This document shows, in pieces, positions 32,890 through 41,374 of a stretch of 64,000 nt of DNA (position 1 is its first letter; every line of letters begins with the position of its first letter). Location of the stretch: NCBI RefSeq assembly GCF_013204885.1, contig NZ_JABMKX010000011.1, forward strand, positions 275,079-339,078, written 5' to 3'. The DNA is from Paenibacillus tritici (GTDB taxonomy: Bacteria > Bacillota > Bacilli > Paenibacillales > Paenibacillaceae). The position numbers and the translations under genes are program-made. Under the pieces are notes generated by a model. The model made no database searches and was not told where the DNA came from. It saw only the letters and a program-made list of their open reading frames with translations.

Positions 32890-33774
32890 TTAATATTCAA
32901 TTTTTTCACGGGTCAGCACTTTATTCAGCACCCAGGCAATGATGAGGCATTCCAGCACCATGAACACGGCAAGTGCGCTGCCGTAACCGAAATTCTGCTT
33001 CAGGAAGGCTTCCTGGAACATTTTCAGGGCAATCATCGTGGTCGAATGCAGGGGTCCGCCGTTCGTCATGACATATACGCTTTCAAAGGTTTTGAGTGCG
33101 TAAATTACATTCAGGACGATACAGATCCGCAGCACATCTGACAATAACGGAAGGGTAATATGACGGACTGCCTTCCAGCCGACTGCTCCGTCCAGCTTCG
33201 CGGCTTCATAATACTGCTCCGATATGCCCTGTATTCCGGCGAACAGGATCAGCATGTTATAGCCCACATAATGCCATGTCGTGACGATCAGGACAGACAA
33301 TAACGCGGTTTTGGTATCTCCAAGCCAGGCTTGGGCCCAACTGCCCAGGTGAGCTGCCTCCAGCAGCGTGTTCAGCATCCCGATGTTCGGATCGTAGATT
33401 TTGACCCACAGGAGACTGACCATGGTCGTTGACATTACCACTGGGAAGAAGTAAATATTACGGAACCATTTGCGTCCCTTCATCTTGCGGGAGACCAGCA
33501 GCGCCAGACCAAACGAGAGCGGAAGCTGGATAAATACGCCCACAAGCAGAAAGGCAACACTATTCCATACTGCCTGCCAGAAGCTTTTATCTGCTGTGAA
33601 CATCTTGGTATAATTGTCCAGTCCAATGAAGGTCATGGGGTTAATTCCATCCCACTCCTGGAAGCTGTAATATGCCGTCATGAGGATCGGTACGAAATAG
33701 AAGACCAGAAATACAGTTAGACCGGGCACCAGAAACAAAGCGATTAATTTCTTATCCGAGAGCGCTCTTTCCAT
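32890..33774 (-). CDS. Carbohydrate ABC transporter permease (MalF type)
   Basis: A 294-aa inner-membrane subunit with six helices. The EAA loop reads YYEAAKLDGAVGWKAVRHIT, near residue 195-215. GGPLHSTTMIALKMFQEAF in the last third is typical of UgpA/MalF-type permeases. It pairs with the 32050 permease and receives substrate from the binding protein at 33860. An ATPase is not encoded here. Confidence 0.93.
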   Translation of the reverse strand: MERALSDKKLIALFLVPGLTVFLVFYFVPILMTAYYSFQEWDGINPMTFIGLDNYTKMFTADKSFWQAVWNSVAFLLVGVFIQLPLSFGLALLVSRKMKGRKWFRNIYFFPVVMSTTMVSLLWVKIYDPNIGMLNTLLEAAHLGSWAQAWLGDTKTALLSVLIVTTWHYVGYNMLILFAGIQGISEQYYEAAKLDGAVGWKAVRHITLPLLSDVLRICIVLNVIYALKTFESVYVMTNGGPLHSTTMIALKMFQEAFLKQNFGYGSALAVFMVLECLIIAWVLNKVLTREKIEY

Positions 33775-33859
33775 TACTAACCACCTATCAGATTGCAGAA
33801 AAGCGATGCCGGTCCAAGAGACTGCATCGCCTTTCCCCTATTATATTTGTGAAGCGGTG

Positions 33860-35152
33860 TTACTCTGCCGAACGGAGTAAGGTTTCCAATTGGGCGGTGT
33901 ACTCCTCAGGCGTCAGATTGCCGCCATAGAGCTGCTGTGTCATATCACGGTATTCCTGACCAATGTCCGCAGACAGCAGGCCGAACCACATCGCCTGGGT
34001 TTTGGCTGTTTTGCCGATATCGGAAGCATAGGTGGAGAGCTGTTCATTCTGTGATTCCGACTTCACTTCGCTTGCCGCATATCCGGGCAGGCCTTTACGA
34101 ACGAATTCATCGTTAAGCTTCAACGACAGGTTAATGGCGAATTCTTTGGCTTTGTCCAGGTGCTTGGAGCTGTTGTTCACGAACAAGGAGTAAGGCGCCG
34201 CCGAATTCTGGAATCCGATCGTTGCGCTGTAGGCATCCTCTGCACCTGTCTTAGGGAATACGATGTATCCCAGGTTGTCGCCCATCGCCTTCGAGAGCGC
34301 AGAGAAATTGAAGCTGCCGTCAATCCAGATCAAGGCTTTGTCATTCTTGAATAACTCTTGGGCATCCAGGTAGGCGGAGCCGAGGAAGCCCTTCTGGAAG
34401 GCATTGCTGCTCACCAGGGAGGCTACCTGCTTCGCTGCCTCCACAAACGGGGCATCCGTGAATTTCGCTTGGCCGCTCAGCGCCTTGTCGAAGGCATTGA
34501 CATCCTGACGCGCTACAAGCAAGTTGTACAGCAGATCCCCTTGCCATCTCTCTTTGCCGCCCAGGGCGATAGGAATAATCCCTTTGTCCTCAGCCTTGCT
34601 TACAACGGCCTGAAGATCATCCCAGGTCGCCGGAGGCGTAGCGCCGAGATCGTTCATCAGCTTTTTGTTATAATAAAAGACCAGTGTCGTGCTGATATTG
34701 GAAGGAACCGAATAGATATTGCCGTCTTCTTCCTTGACCAGCTGGTTGTCCAGGAATTTCGCTCCAAGTCCGGTGGAGTCCAGGGTATCGTTCAGAGGGG
34801 CCACCGTTTTCGACTGCAGCACAGGAGTTCGGTAGGACTTCCCGGCATGCTGCTGGAATACATCGGGAAGCTCATTCGCAGCCAGGGCAACACTGATTTT
34901 GGTCTTGTAGGTCTCGTCTTGTATGTACTCATACTTCAGATCCACGCCGACTTCGGCTGCGGTAGCCTCGGCAGCTGCCTGATACATCGGATCGGCATCA
35001 AAAATCCATAACGAGACAGATTCCTTGCCCTCCGCTTTGGCATCCGGTTTCGGGGTTTCCCCGTTGTTCACTTCCGCTCCTCCGCAAGCACTAAGCGCTA
35101 CACCACAGAGCAGCGCGGATGCTGCAACTAACCCAAGCTTTTTCCCAAACAT
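33860..35152 (-). CDS. Extracellular solute-binding lipoprotein, family 1
   Basis: A 430-aa binding protein. Its signal ends at ALSAC, with the lipid Cys at residue 23, then a GGAEVNNGE linker. Family features are VSLWIFDADPMYQAA near the start, IYSVPSNISTTLVFYYNKKL and ATPPATWDDLQAVVSKA in the middle. AGGTGG precedes the ATG by ten bases. It leads the operon with two permeases and the cytosolic metallophosphatase. The YesM/YesN genes just upstream are the probable regulators. Confidence 0.93.
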   Translation of the reverse strand: MFGKKLGLVAASALLCGVALSACGGAEVNNGETPKPDAKAEGKESVSLWIFDADPMYQAAAEATAAEVGVDLKYEYIQDETYKTKISVALAANELPDVFQQHAGKSYRTPVLQSKTVAPLNDTLDSTGLGAKFLDNQLVKEEDGNIYSVPSNISTTLVFYYNKKLMNDLGATPPATWDDLQAVVSKAEDKGIIPIALGGKERWQGDLLYNLLVARQDVNAFDKALSGQAKFTDAPFVEAAKQVASLVSSNAFQKGFLGSAYLDAQELFKNDKALIWIDGSFNFSALSKAMGDNLGYIVFPKTGAEDAYSATIGFQNSAAPYSLFVNNSSKHLDKAKEFAINLSLKLNDEFVRKGLPGYAASEVKSESQNEQLSTYASDIGKTAKTQAMWFGLLSADIGQEYRDMTQQLYGGNLTPEEYTAQLETLLRSAE

Positions 35153-35351
35153 TTGTGCTGGACCACCTTTCGATATTTACGGATTCGAGTTACAGGTACA
35201 ATCTTAACAAGTGAACCGCCGAGGACGAATGGAGATATATTGGTTCTAACAGTAAAATTTTTAGGTGTGTCAGCTTACTTTACACTCCCTTTACGAAGTG
35301 TTCCCATGTTAACCGCAGCTTTACGCAGGATTTATGGTGACTTAACACAAT

Positions 35352-35379
35352 AAAAAAGCCCGGCTACAATAACCGGACC
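35352..35379 (-). terminator. Terminator of the two-component operon
   Basis: On the minus strand, GGTCCGG-N9-CCGGGC is followed by six T residues (35352-35357). It lies about 25 bases past the response-regulator stop and separates it from the binding-protein gene. Confidence 0.7.
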
Positions 35380-35402
35380 TGCGCGGTTGCTTCATAGAGT
35401 TC

Positions 35403-36251
35403 TCAATAGGGATCTGAATAGGAACCGCTATGTACTTTATTCGGGGTAATTCCGTATCTTTTTTTGAAGCATTTGCTGAAATAGAACGGGTCTTTATATC
35501 CCACCTGACGGGCTATCGTCGCTATCTTGGGCGCGGAGGCTTCCCCCTCGGAATTCCCCAGACTGAGCAGCGCCATCGCCTTGCCAAGGCGGACATTCGT
35601 CACATATTCCACAAACGACTCGCCGGTCTCCTTCTTGAACGCATGGCTTAAATAGCTCGGGTTCACGAAAAGGGCGCTGGCTGTATTCTGCAGTGACAAG
35701 GTATCCTCGGCATAATGCGAAGTCACATGGGCAATGGCCTTGCCGATCAATGCTGTACCGCTGCTCTGCCGCTTCTCCTCACGGCCCCGCCACGCCTCCG
35801 GGTCCTGCACATAACCGGCTTGCCGCTTCAACTGGCTGATGTACCGCTCCGCTTCCCATTTCTCCGTCAATTGGGCACGGATCGTGGTCAGGGCCTGTTC
35901 CACCGCATCCTCATCGACGGGCTTCAGCAGATAATGGTCCGCTCCGAGTGAGATGGCCTGCTGTGCATAAGAGAAATTATCATAGCTTGTGATAAAAATC
36001 AGCTTGACCGACGAGTTCAGCTTACGGACCTCCTGAATAAAATCAAGCCCGTTCATATTCGGCATTTCAATATCCGTAATAATAAGATCAATGCTCTGTT
36101 CCCCGATGATCCGCAGCGCGGCCGAGCCGTCCTCCGCTTCTGCGGCTACCTCGAACCCCGCGGAAGCCCAATCCACCAGACGGATCAGAAGCTGCCGGAA
36201 ATAATATTCGTCATCCACAATCAGGACACGGGCTAACGGCGCTGTATTCAT
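35403..36251 (-). CDS. AraC-type response regulator (YesN-like)
   Basis: A 282-aa DNA-binding response regulator. The receiver domain (about residues 8-125) has the acidic pair in VLIVDDEYY, phospho-acceptor Asp in LIITDIEMPNMNG, Thr/Ser in IFITSYDN and Lys in YLLKPVD. The C-terminal AraC domain (about 180-280) contains LSLQNTASALFVNPSYLSHA and IATIARQVGYKDPFYFSKCF. Between its two HTH units is an unusual insert, SLGNSEGEASAPK, longer than normal. The linker is short compared with most YesN proteins. It overlaps the kinase stop by four bases and probably activates the adjacent importer operon. Confidence 0.92.
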   Translation of the reverse strand: MNTAPLARVLIVDDEYYFRQLLIRLVDWASAGFEVAAEAEDGSAALRIIGEQSIDLIITDIEMPNMNGLDFIQEVRKLNSSVKLIFITSYDNFSYAQQAISLGADHYLLKPVDEDAVEQALTTIRAQLTEKWEAERYISQLKRQAGYVQDPEAWRGREEKRQSSGTALIGKAIAHVTSHYAEDTLSLQNTASALFVNPSYLSHAFKKETGESFVEYVTNVRLGKAMALLSLGNSEGEASAPKIATIARQVGYKDPFYFSKCFKKRYGITPNKVHSGSYSDPY

Positions 36252-38098
36252 ATTCTGGCTGTCCCCTCTTCCTGTTCATTCGTTCTCCAGAGCAGCGGTA
36301 AGCGCAGCTTCACTTCCACGCCGCTTCCCGGCTCTGACGCCAGGGCGATCCCGTAAGCTTCGCCGAACCGCAGCTGAATGCGGTCCTGAATATTCCGGAG
36401 ACCGAAGCTGTATCGCTCACCCTGGTCATGGCCGGACCAGATCAGCCGCTGCTGCTCCTGGCTCATGCCCTTGCCGTTGTCACGGACGGTGAAGCAGAGC
36501 ACATTCTGCCCGCCTGTCCGTTCGATATGGCAGGTGATTTCACACCAGCCCCCATCCGCCATTCCTCTAATGCCATGATGGATCGCATTCTCAACCAGCG
36601 GCTGGAGCAGCATCGTAGGCACCTGGCAGGCTTCCAGGCCCGGCTCGAACGAAATCCGGTAATTCAGCCTGCTGAAGCGGATCTGCTGGATATATAAGTA
36701 GCTCTCCAGATGCTTCTGTTCCTGGGCTACGGTGATCAGCTCCTGGCCGTTGCTTAGCGAGATCCGGTAGAACTCGCCCAGCGCCTTCAGGATACGGCTA
36801 ATTTCCTTCTCGCCCGACATCACTGCCATCGCCCTTATCGTATCCAGTGTGTTGTACAAAAAATGCGGTTTGATCTGCGAATAGAGTAGCCGCAGCTCCA
36901 GAATTCGCTTGGTCTTCTCTTCCGCTTCGACTCTGCCCATCAAGCCTTGAATATGCTCTACCATCTCGTTGAAGGTAGCCCCCAACCGGCCCACCTCGTC
37001 TTCTGAATCGGCAGCAGCACGCCGGTCAAAGTTCCCGTTCCCCACCTCGACAATCACCTCACTGAGCCGGCTTAAGGGCCGGGTCAGGCGGCGTGTGAAT
37101 ACAACGGAGAGTATCGCTGCCGAGAGCATACTGATCAGCCCGAAGCCGGCTAATAACAGGGCGATTTTCCAATATCCGTAGGTCAGCTCTGAAATCGTAA
37201 CCAGGTGAATCACCTTCCAGTCATAGGGGGCAAGGCTCTGCAATGAGACTAAATAGCGCTCTCCGGCGACTTGCTGCGTCCGTGTCCCTTGCGAGACCGA
37301 CTCTGCCCAACGGGCAAGGGAAGCTTCTTCAAGCGGCTGATTCACACTCGAAGCCTCATTCGCAGAGACAATTCTTCCGTTCCGGTTAATGACCAGGGTG
37401 GAGTTCTTGCGGGTCTGTTCATTGTGGTACAGCCGGGCGAGCGTCCGTTCGTCAATATTGACATAAATATAACCCAGCGGGGTCCCCTTCTCCATGCTCA
37501 TGATGACTCTGCCCACACTGATCATATTCTTGTGCTGCATCCCCGACAGGAAAGTCGGCGTAAGAGAATCTGCCCAGACCGCCCCGCCTCTGGCTGCATT
37601 CATCGCCTCTCTGGGATAGATGTCCAGACTCTGCCGGGTAACGCCGGTCAGGTTCGAGGAATAATAGAGGTTCCCGCTTAAGGATTCAATAATAACAGAG
37701 TCAATATTCGGCTCGGTCTCCAGCATCGCAGCCAGTGTATTATAGATCGACTTCAGCGCAGCGGCATCATTGCTGGACCCGGTGTCTCTGCTGAGCAGCT
37801 TCTGGGTGTCCTGATGGATCAGGACGAACTTGGTGAAATTCTGGACAGACTGGAACACCGTCTCCATTGACTGCTTCACGAGCTTCACTTCCTGCTGCGA
37901 GCTGGCTGTGGTTCGTTCCAGGGTCTGGTTGAAGACAATCCGCTGAATGCTGATCATAAAAATAACCAGCGCCAGCGATACAATAAGGATGTTGCTGAGC
38001 AGAATCTTTCGCCGGAGCGGCTGCTTGCCGCTGAACGAAAAAGGCAGCAGCGCCCGGAGCCTCTTCAAGAGGGATGGATAAGACATGAACCGCTTCAT
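36248..38098 (-). CDS. Sensor histidine kinase (YesM-like)
   Basis: A 616-aa membrane kinase. Helix 1 is at about residues 31-52, then an extracytoplasmic sensing domain to about 305, helix 2 (IALLLAGFGLISMLSAAILS), a HAMP domain (about 335-385), and the His motif QIKPHFLYNTLDTIR. The ATPase domain has the N box LLQPLVENAIHHG and the G box DNGKGM. GGAGGG precedes the ATG. It is cotranscribed with the YesN-like regulator. Sugar or sugar-phosphate sensing for the neighbouring importer is inferred from position. Confidence 0.93.
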   Translation of the reverse strand: MKRFMSYPSLLKRLRALLPFSFSGKQPLRRKILLSNILIVSLALVIFMISIQRIVFNQTLERTTASSQQEVKLVKQSMETVFQSVQNFTKFVLIHQDTQKLLSRDTGSSNDAAALKSIYNTLAAMLETEPNIDSVIIESLSGNLYYSSNLTGVTRQSLDIYPREAMNAARGGAVWADSLTPTFLSGMQHKNMISVGRVIMSMEKGTPLGYIYVNIDERTLARLYHNEQTRKNSTLVINRNGRIVSANEASSVNQPLEEASLARWAESVSQGTRTQQVAGERYLVSLQSLAPYDWKVIHLVTISELTYGYWKIALLLAGFGLISMLSAAILSVVFTRRLTRPLSRLSEVIVEVGNGNFDRRAAADSEDEVGRLGATFNEMVEHIQGLMGRVEAEEKTKRILELRLLYSQIKPHFLYNTLDTIRAMAVMSGEKEISRILKALGEFYRISLSNGQELITVAQEQKHLESYLYIQQIRFSRLNYRISFEPGLEACQVPTMLLQPLVENAIHHGIRGMADGGWCEITCHIERTGGQNVLCFTVRDNGKGMSQEQQRLIWSGHDQGERYSFGLRNIQDRIQLRFGEAYGIALASEPGSGVEVKLRLPLLWRTNEQEEGTARI

Positions 38099-38204
38099 CG
38101 TTCCCTCCGTTACATGTGGGTTGTCCTTGTATTATACACAACCTGTCAACGGAATCGGTAAAATTGATGCAGCCGTCCAGGACCTGCCAGAGCCTCCGGC
38201 TAGG

Positions 38205-39113
38205 CTATGTGCGAATCTGTTCGGCCAGCCGCGCCAGCTCGGCTACCGCCGCAGGCGAGGGGTTGTTGAGCTGAGCCGCTACCGAGCTGCGCAGGAAGCT
38301 CCGCACTAGCGCTGTGAGCAGCACCTCCGGCAGCTTCAGCAGCGAGGCCAACATGCGCGGGACCGGCGGCCCTGACAATTCGGCCAGGTTCTGCCGCATA
38401 TGGCGGATCATGCGGCGCACCGCGCCGGGATCATCCGCCAGCGCCTTCGGCCCGCCCGCCGCGAATACCGCCTGCAAGAGCGGCACCTCGATCACAGCGT
38501 GCGTCTTGAGCCAGGCATCCGTGTGCGGCTCAGCCTTGGCCCTGAGCCCGGCGCTGCGAAGCACACGTATAATCTGCTCCACCCGCGGGGTGGTGCGGCC
38601 ATCGGGTTCGCCGATAGGGGTCTGCACGAGACGGGTTATGAAGTTATCTGGACGATAGCGGACCACCTCGCCGTCCAACGTACCGGCCGCCGCCGGGAAG
38701 CCGAGCAAGACTCGTTCATGGCCAAGCCTCCTGCTGAGCGGCTCCGGGCCGGCCGCCCAGTTAAGCATGAACAATACATCACCGTGCAGACCAGACAGGG
38801 AATCCAGTACGGCGTCCACCTGATGGGTGCGGACCAAGACCAGGAACAGGTCGTAGCCGCCGTCCGGATGCTCGACCACCGGCACCGGCACGCTGCGGAT
38901 GTCCGGGCTGTTTCCTTCGGCGAGCAGCACACCATGCTGGCGTAAGCTGATCAGACGCTCCCCCCGGGCGAGCAGTGCGACGTTATGCCCCGCCTCATGC
39001 AGGCGGGCAGCGAGCAGGCTGCCGAGGGCCCCGGCGCCGTAGACCAGTATTTTCTTAGGGCTCTCCTCATGTGTGTGCTTATGTTTGTGCGTATCTTTGT
39101 TCGTGGTATCCAT
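38205..39113 (-). CDS. Ketopantoate-reductase-family dehydrogenase with His-rich N-terminal tail
   Basis: An NADP-dependent 2-oxoacid reductase family member of about 302 aa. The ATG at 39113 (MDTTNKDTHKHKHTHEESPK) has GAGGGGG upstream; the frame is open to 39278 without a good start. The His/Lys-rich tail (residues 7-15) precedes the cofactor motif KILVYGAGALGSLLAARLHEAG at about residue 21. The middle region shows LLARGERL and MLNWAAG. The C-terminus, ending LARLAEQIRT, lacks the usual PanE-type signature in places, so pantothenate synthesis is not certain. It is divergent from the TetR gene, its likely regulator. Confidence 0.82.
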   Translation of the reverse strand: MDTTNKDTHKHKHTHEESPKKILVYGAGALGSLLAARLHEAGHNVALLARGERLISLRQHGVLLAEGNSPDIRSVPVPVVEHPDGGYDLFLVLVRTHQVDAVLDSLSGLHGDVLFMLNWAAGPEPLSRRLGHERVLLGFPAAAGTLDGEVVRYRPDNFITRLVQTPIGEPDGRTTPRVEQIIRVLRSAGLRAKAEPHTDAWLKTHAVIEVPLLQAVFAAGGPKALADDPGAVRRMIRHMRQNLAELSGPPVPRMLASLLKLPEVLLTALVRSFLRSSVAAQLNNPSPAAVAELARLAEQIRT

Positions 39114-39131
39114 CGTTATCCCCCTCGTATG

Positions 39132-39168
39132 TTGACTATCAGACAATGTGTTGTATGATGAATCATAC
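39132..39168 (+). promoter_or_regulatory. Promoter and palindromic operator between the TetR gene and the reductase gene
   Basis: The plus strand has TTGACT (39132-39137), 16 bases, TATGAT (39154-39159). The dyad GTATGAT-GA-ATCATAC (39153-39168) has perfect 7-base arms and covers the -10. It is the only strong palindrome in the divergent gap and is the probable TetR-type operator, which would serve both genes. Confidence 0.65.
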
Positions 39169-39244
39169 GGCGTTACCACTTGTTCAACAACCAACAATTG
39201 CGCCTGATCTGTCGGATGATCACTAGCTTGCAAGGAGGCAAGAG

Positions 39245-39823
39245 ATGAACAAACAGCCTGAAGTAACGGAGAAAACAAGACAAACCTTTATCAACGTGTT
39301 CTGTGAGCTTTATTCCGCGAAGCCGATAGAGAAAATCACCATACAGGAGATTGCGAACAGATCCGGGTATAACCGGAGTACCTTTTATCAGTATTTTACC
39401 GATGTTTACGATTTGCTTCATTTCATTGAGAACGATATTTTCAAGGCTATCCGCGAGAAATTGAGCCGTGCTGAGCATAACTCTCCGCAGCCGCAGGAGC
39501 TGCTGCAGTTTTTTGAGGAGAATGAAACGGCCTTGCAGGCGTTATTGGGGGATTACGGCAATATGCGCTTTGCTGAGAGACTCAAAAGCGAGTTTTTCGC
39601 GGAGGGACCACAGCCTTGTCTCCCTGATGATCATTCACTGAGCCCCTATCTCATCGAGTTTCAGCTCTCCACCTCATTCTCACTGCTTCGGCTATGGCAG
39701 CGCAGGCACAAGGATTTGCCCCCGGAGGAGTTATTACAGCTGATTGATATGCTATGTAATTCCGGAATCTCCTCTGTGGCACAAGAGCCTTATACCACAA
39801 ACAAAGCAGCGAATCTCCCATGA
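39245..39823 (+). CDS. TetR/AcrR-family regulator
   Basis: A 192-aa regulator. The N-terminal helix-turn-helix is KITIQEIANRSGYNRSTFYQ (about residues 30-49), followed by the family motif YFTDVYDLLHFIEN. The C-terminal ligand domain resembles those of short TetR proteins, with LRLWQRRHKDLPPEELLQLI near the end. AAGGAGG precedes the ATG by 7 bases. It is divergent from the ketopantoate-reductase-like gene. The end of the gene lies within its own terminator hairpin. Confidence 0.9.
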   Translation: MNKQPEVTEKTRQTFINVFCELYSAKPIEKITIQEIANRSGYNRSTFYQYFTDVYDLLHFIENDIFKAIREKLSRAEHNSPQPQELLQFFEENETALQALLGDYGNMRFAERLKSEFFAEGPQPCLPDDHSLSPYLIEFQLSTSFSLLRLWQRRHKDLPPEELLQLIDMLCNSGISSVAQEPYTTNKAANLP

Positions 39824-39843
39824 TGGGAGGATCGCTGCTTTTT
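39804..39843 (+). terminator. Terminator of the TetR gene, overlapping its stop codon
   Basis: AAGCAGCGA-N2-CTCCCAT and ATGGGAG-N2-TCGCTGCTT form a long stem ending in a T run. The TGA stop lies in the left part of the loop, so the hairpin begins inside the coding sequence. Confidence 0.85.
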
Positions 39844-39869
39844 GGAGGGGGCGGGAAGGTGTGGGAGGA

Positions 39870-40040
39870 ATGACGAGGGAACGATGTGGCAGGAACGAAT
39901 AGCGCGGGAACGATGGCAAGGGAACGATGTGACAGGAACGAATGGCGCGGGAACGATGGTGTAGGATCGAATGGTGCGGGAATGATGGAGTAGACTCCTA
40001 TGGTGCGGGAATGACGGGGCTGGACGCCGATGGTGTAGAA
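39870..40040. repeat. Degenerate tandem repeat with 43-bp period
   Basis: The segment AGGGAACGATGTG...GGAACGAAT...GCGCGGGAACGATGG starts at 39876 and again at 39919, a 43-base period, and decays into shorter GGGAAYGATGG units up to about 40040. No ribosome site or plausible protein fits it. It is G-rich on the plus strand and non-coding as far as can be seen. Confidence 0.6.
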
Positions 40041-40060
40041 TTAGTCCGGGTAGGCAAATA

Positions 40061-40250
40061 GATGGATTTCCTCCACTTGCTGATGGACAAATGGGTCCTG
40101 CTGCGACAGTAGTTGGATAAACGACACTTAATTGATCGCAATTCATGTAAACTCTCAAAGTTGATAACAATAGATGCTGTTTATCCACTTGCTTGCGAGT
40201 AATCTCCAGAAATGGATAAATTAAGATACATTTGTCCACTTGCTTGCTGC
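40061..40250. repeat. Intergenic repeat family, copy 1
   Basis: About 190 bases with the order GATGGATTTCCTCCACTTGC, TGATGGACAAA, the core AGTTGGATAAACGACACTTA (40111-40130), then TGTTTATCCACTTGCTT and AAGATACATTTGTCCACTTG. The same order is seen at 47411-47603, and the core recurs at 59424-59615 and 63865-63955. The core and the downstream TGCTGTTTATCCACTT can pair as a stem. It lies in an intergenic gap and has no open reading frame of interest. Confidence 0.65.
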
Positions 40251-40251
40251 T

Positions 40252-40530
40252 ACAGCTCCAACTCGAGCTACTCCAGCTACTCCAGTTACTCCAGTTACTC
40301 AAACTACTCTAACTACTCCAACTACTCCAGCTACTCCAACTACTCTAACTACTCTAACTACTCTAACTACTCTAACTACTCTAGCTACTCCAGTTACTCC
40401 TCCTGCTCCAACTTGAGCTACTCCTCCAGCTCCAACTCGAGCTACTCCTCCTGCTCCCCTACTCCTGCTCCTATACTACTACTCCCTACTACTACTGATA
40501 CTGATACTACTACTCCCGCTACTCTTCCTG
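40252..40530. repeat. Low-complexity CTACTCCAA-type tandem repeat
   Basis: A roughly 9-base unit (CTACTCCAA, CTACTCCAG, CTACTCTAA) is repeated many times, then turns into CTACTACTC and GCTCCAACT variants. In one plus frame it would give a Ser/Tyr/Asn-only peptide, which is not a credible protein. It lies between repeat copy 1 and the end of the PPTase gene. Confidence 0.8.
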
Positions 40531-40566
40531 GGAGCCAACCTGGCTTCTTGCCCGCCTGTTAGCAGG

Positions 40567-41340
40567 TCAATCCGGCAGCAGTTCCTGTAAAGCTTGCAGC
40601 AGCCGGGCTTCGGAGGAATCGGTCATGGCTTTGGCTGGCAGCACCAGGGTGTAGACATATTCCCGGCGCAGAATGGACAGGGCCTTGAATTGCGGGAAAT
40701 TCTTGAACAGGCTGATAACTCCCTGCCCGTCGCGGGTACACTGCCTGATTTCAAACAGCTCCGTGGGGACCGTGAAGCCGGTCTGAATCACTTTGGACAT
40801 CGCTTCCTTGGCCGTCCAGAGCAGGGTCAGAAAGACCGGCGGCGCAAGCTCAGGACCAAGCTCCCCGTTCAGCGCCTCCTCCCTCTTACTGGTAATTCTT
40901 CTGATCCCCTCCACCGCCTTCTCATCTACCAGCTCCATATCAACGCCTGCGAGAAGACGGGGATCATAATCTACCGCCGCTCCCAGCGTATCGCAGTGGG
41001 TAATGGTAATCCGCCGGGTGCTACCAGCCACCATCGGCTGGAACAGAATTCCGTGCTGTATCTCAATCCCCGCTAGGTCATCCTGATCCCCGGCCACGGC
41101 CATTTTGGCAGCCAGCTTGCCAAGCAAATAGCTGTTGCGTCGCTTGGGATAGCGGAAGCCGAAATACTGCTCCTTCTCCGCCGCGCTCAGGTAATCCAGC
41201 GGACCGTCCTCCGGCGGCAAAGAGACCACGCTCAGCCCCAGCCCGTAGCTCCCCTCCGGCCCTTCCAGCTCCAGACGTACTCTTCTCACCGTGTCTGTGA
41301 GGAAATGTCCGTATTGTCTTGCAAAGGTTGTATATTGCAT
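40567..41340 (-). CDS. 4'-phosphopantetheinyl transferase (Sfp type)
   Basis: A 257-aa enzyme that transfers the phosphopantetheine arm of CoA to carrier proteins of polyketide or peptide synthases. The magnesium-binding motif is GVDMELVD (near residue 132) and the catalytic motif is WTAKEAMSK (near residue 175). The length fits the two-lobed Sfp class and not the small AcpS class. AGGGG lies seven bases before the ATG. It is downstream of a malonyltransferase-like gene and a PksB-like hydrolase gene, but no synthase is in the window. Confidence 0.93.
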   Translation of the reverse strand: MQYTTFARQYGHFLTDTVRRVRLELEGPEGSYGLGLSVVSLPPEDGPLDYLSAAEKEQYFGFRYPKRRNSYLLGKLAAKMAVAGDQDDLAGIEIQHGILFQPMVAGSTRRITITHCDTLGAAVDYDPRLLAGVDMELVDEKAVEGIRRITSKREEALNGELGPELAPPVFLTLLWTAKEAMSKVIQTGFTVPTELFEIRQCTRDGQGVISLFKNFPQFKALSILRREYVYTLVLPAKAMTDSSEARLLQALQELLPD

Positions 41341-41374
41341 CTGCTACGCCCCTATTCTTACTTATGGTATCGGC

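Noticed and set aside
38205..39278. Extended 357-codon form of the reductase gene
   Set aside because: The extra N-terminal residues cover the putative TetR operator and promoter, and the ATG at 39113 has a far better ribosome site.
39790..40302. Minus-strand open frame rich in Trp/Ser across the same gap
   Set aside because: It runs through the tandem repeats, the dispersed repeat and the TetR terminator, and has no start signal.
40252..40530. Possible CRISPR array
   Set aside because: The units are about 9 bases, contiguous and degenerate, without unique spacers or cas genes.
40212..40562. Plus-strand open frame encoding a Ser/Tyr/Asn repeat peptide
   Set aside because: It is a translation of the CTACTCCAA tandem repeat, without ribosome site or family resemblance.
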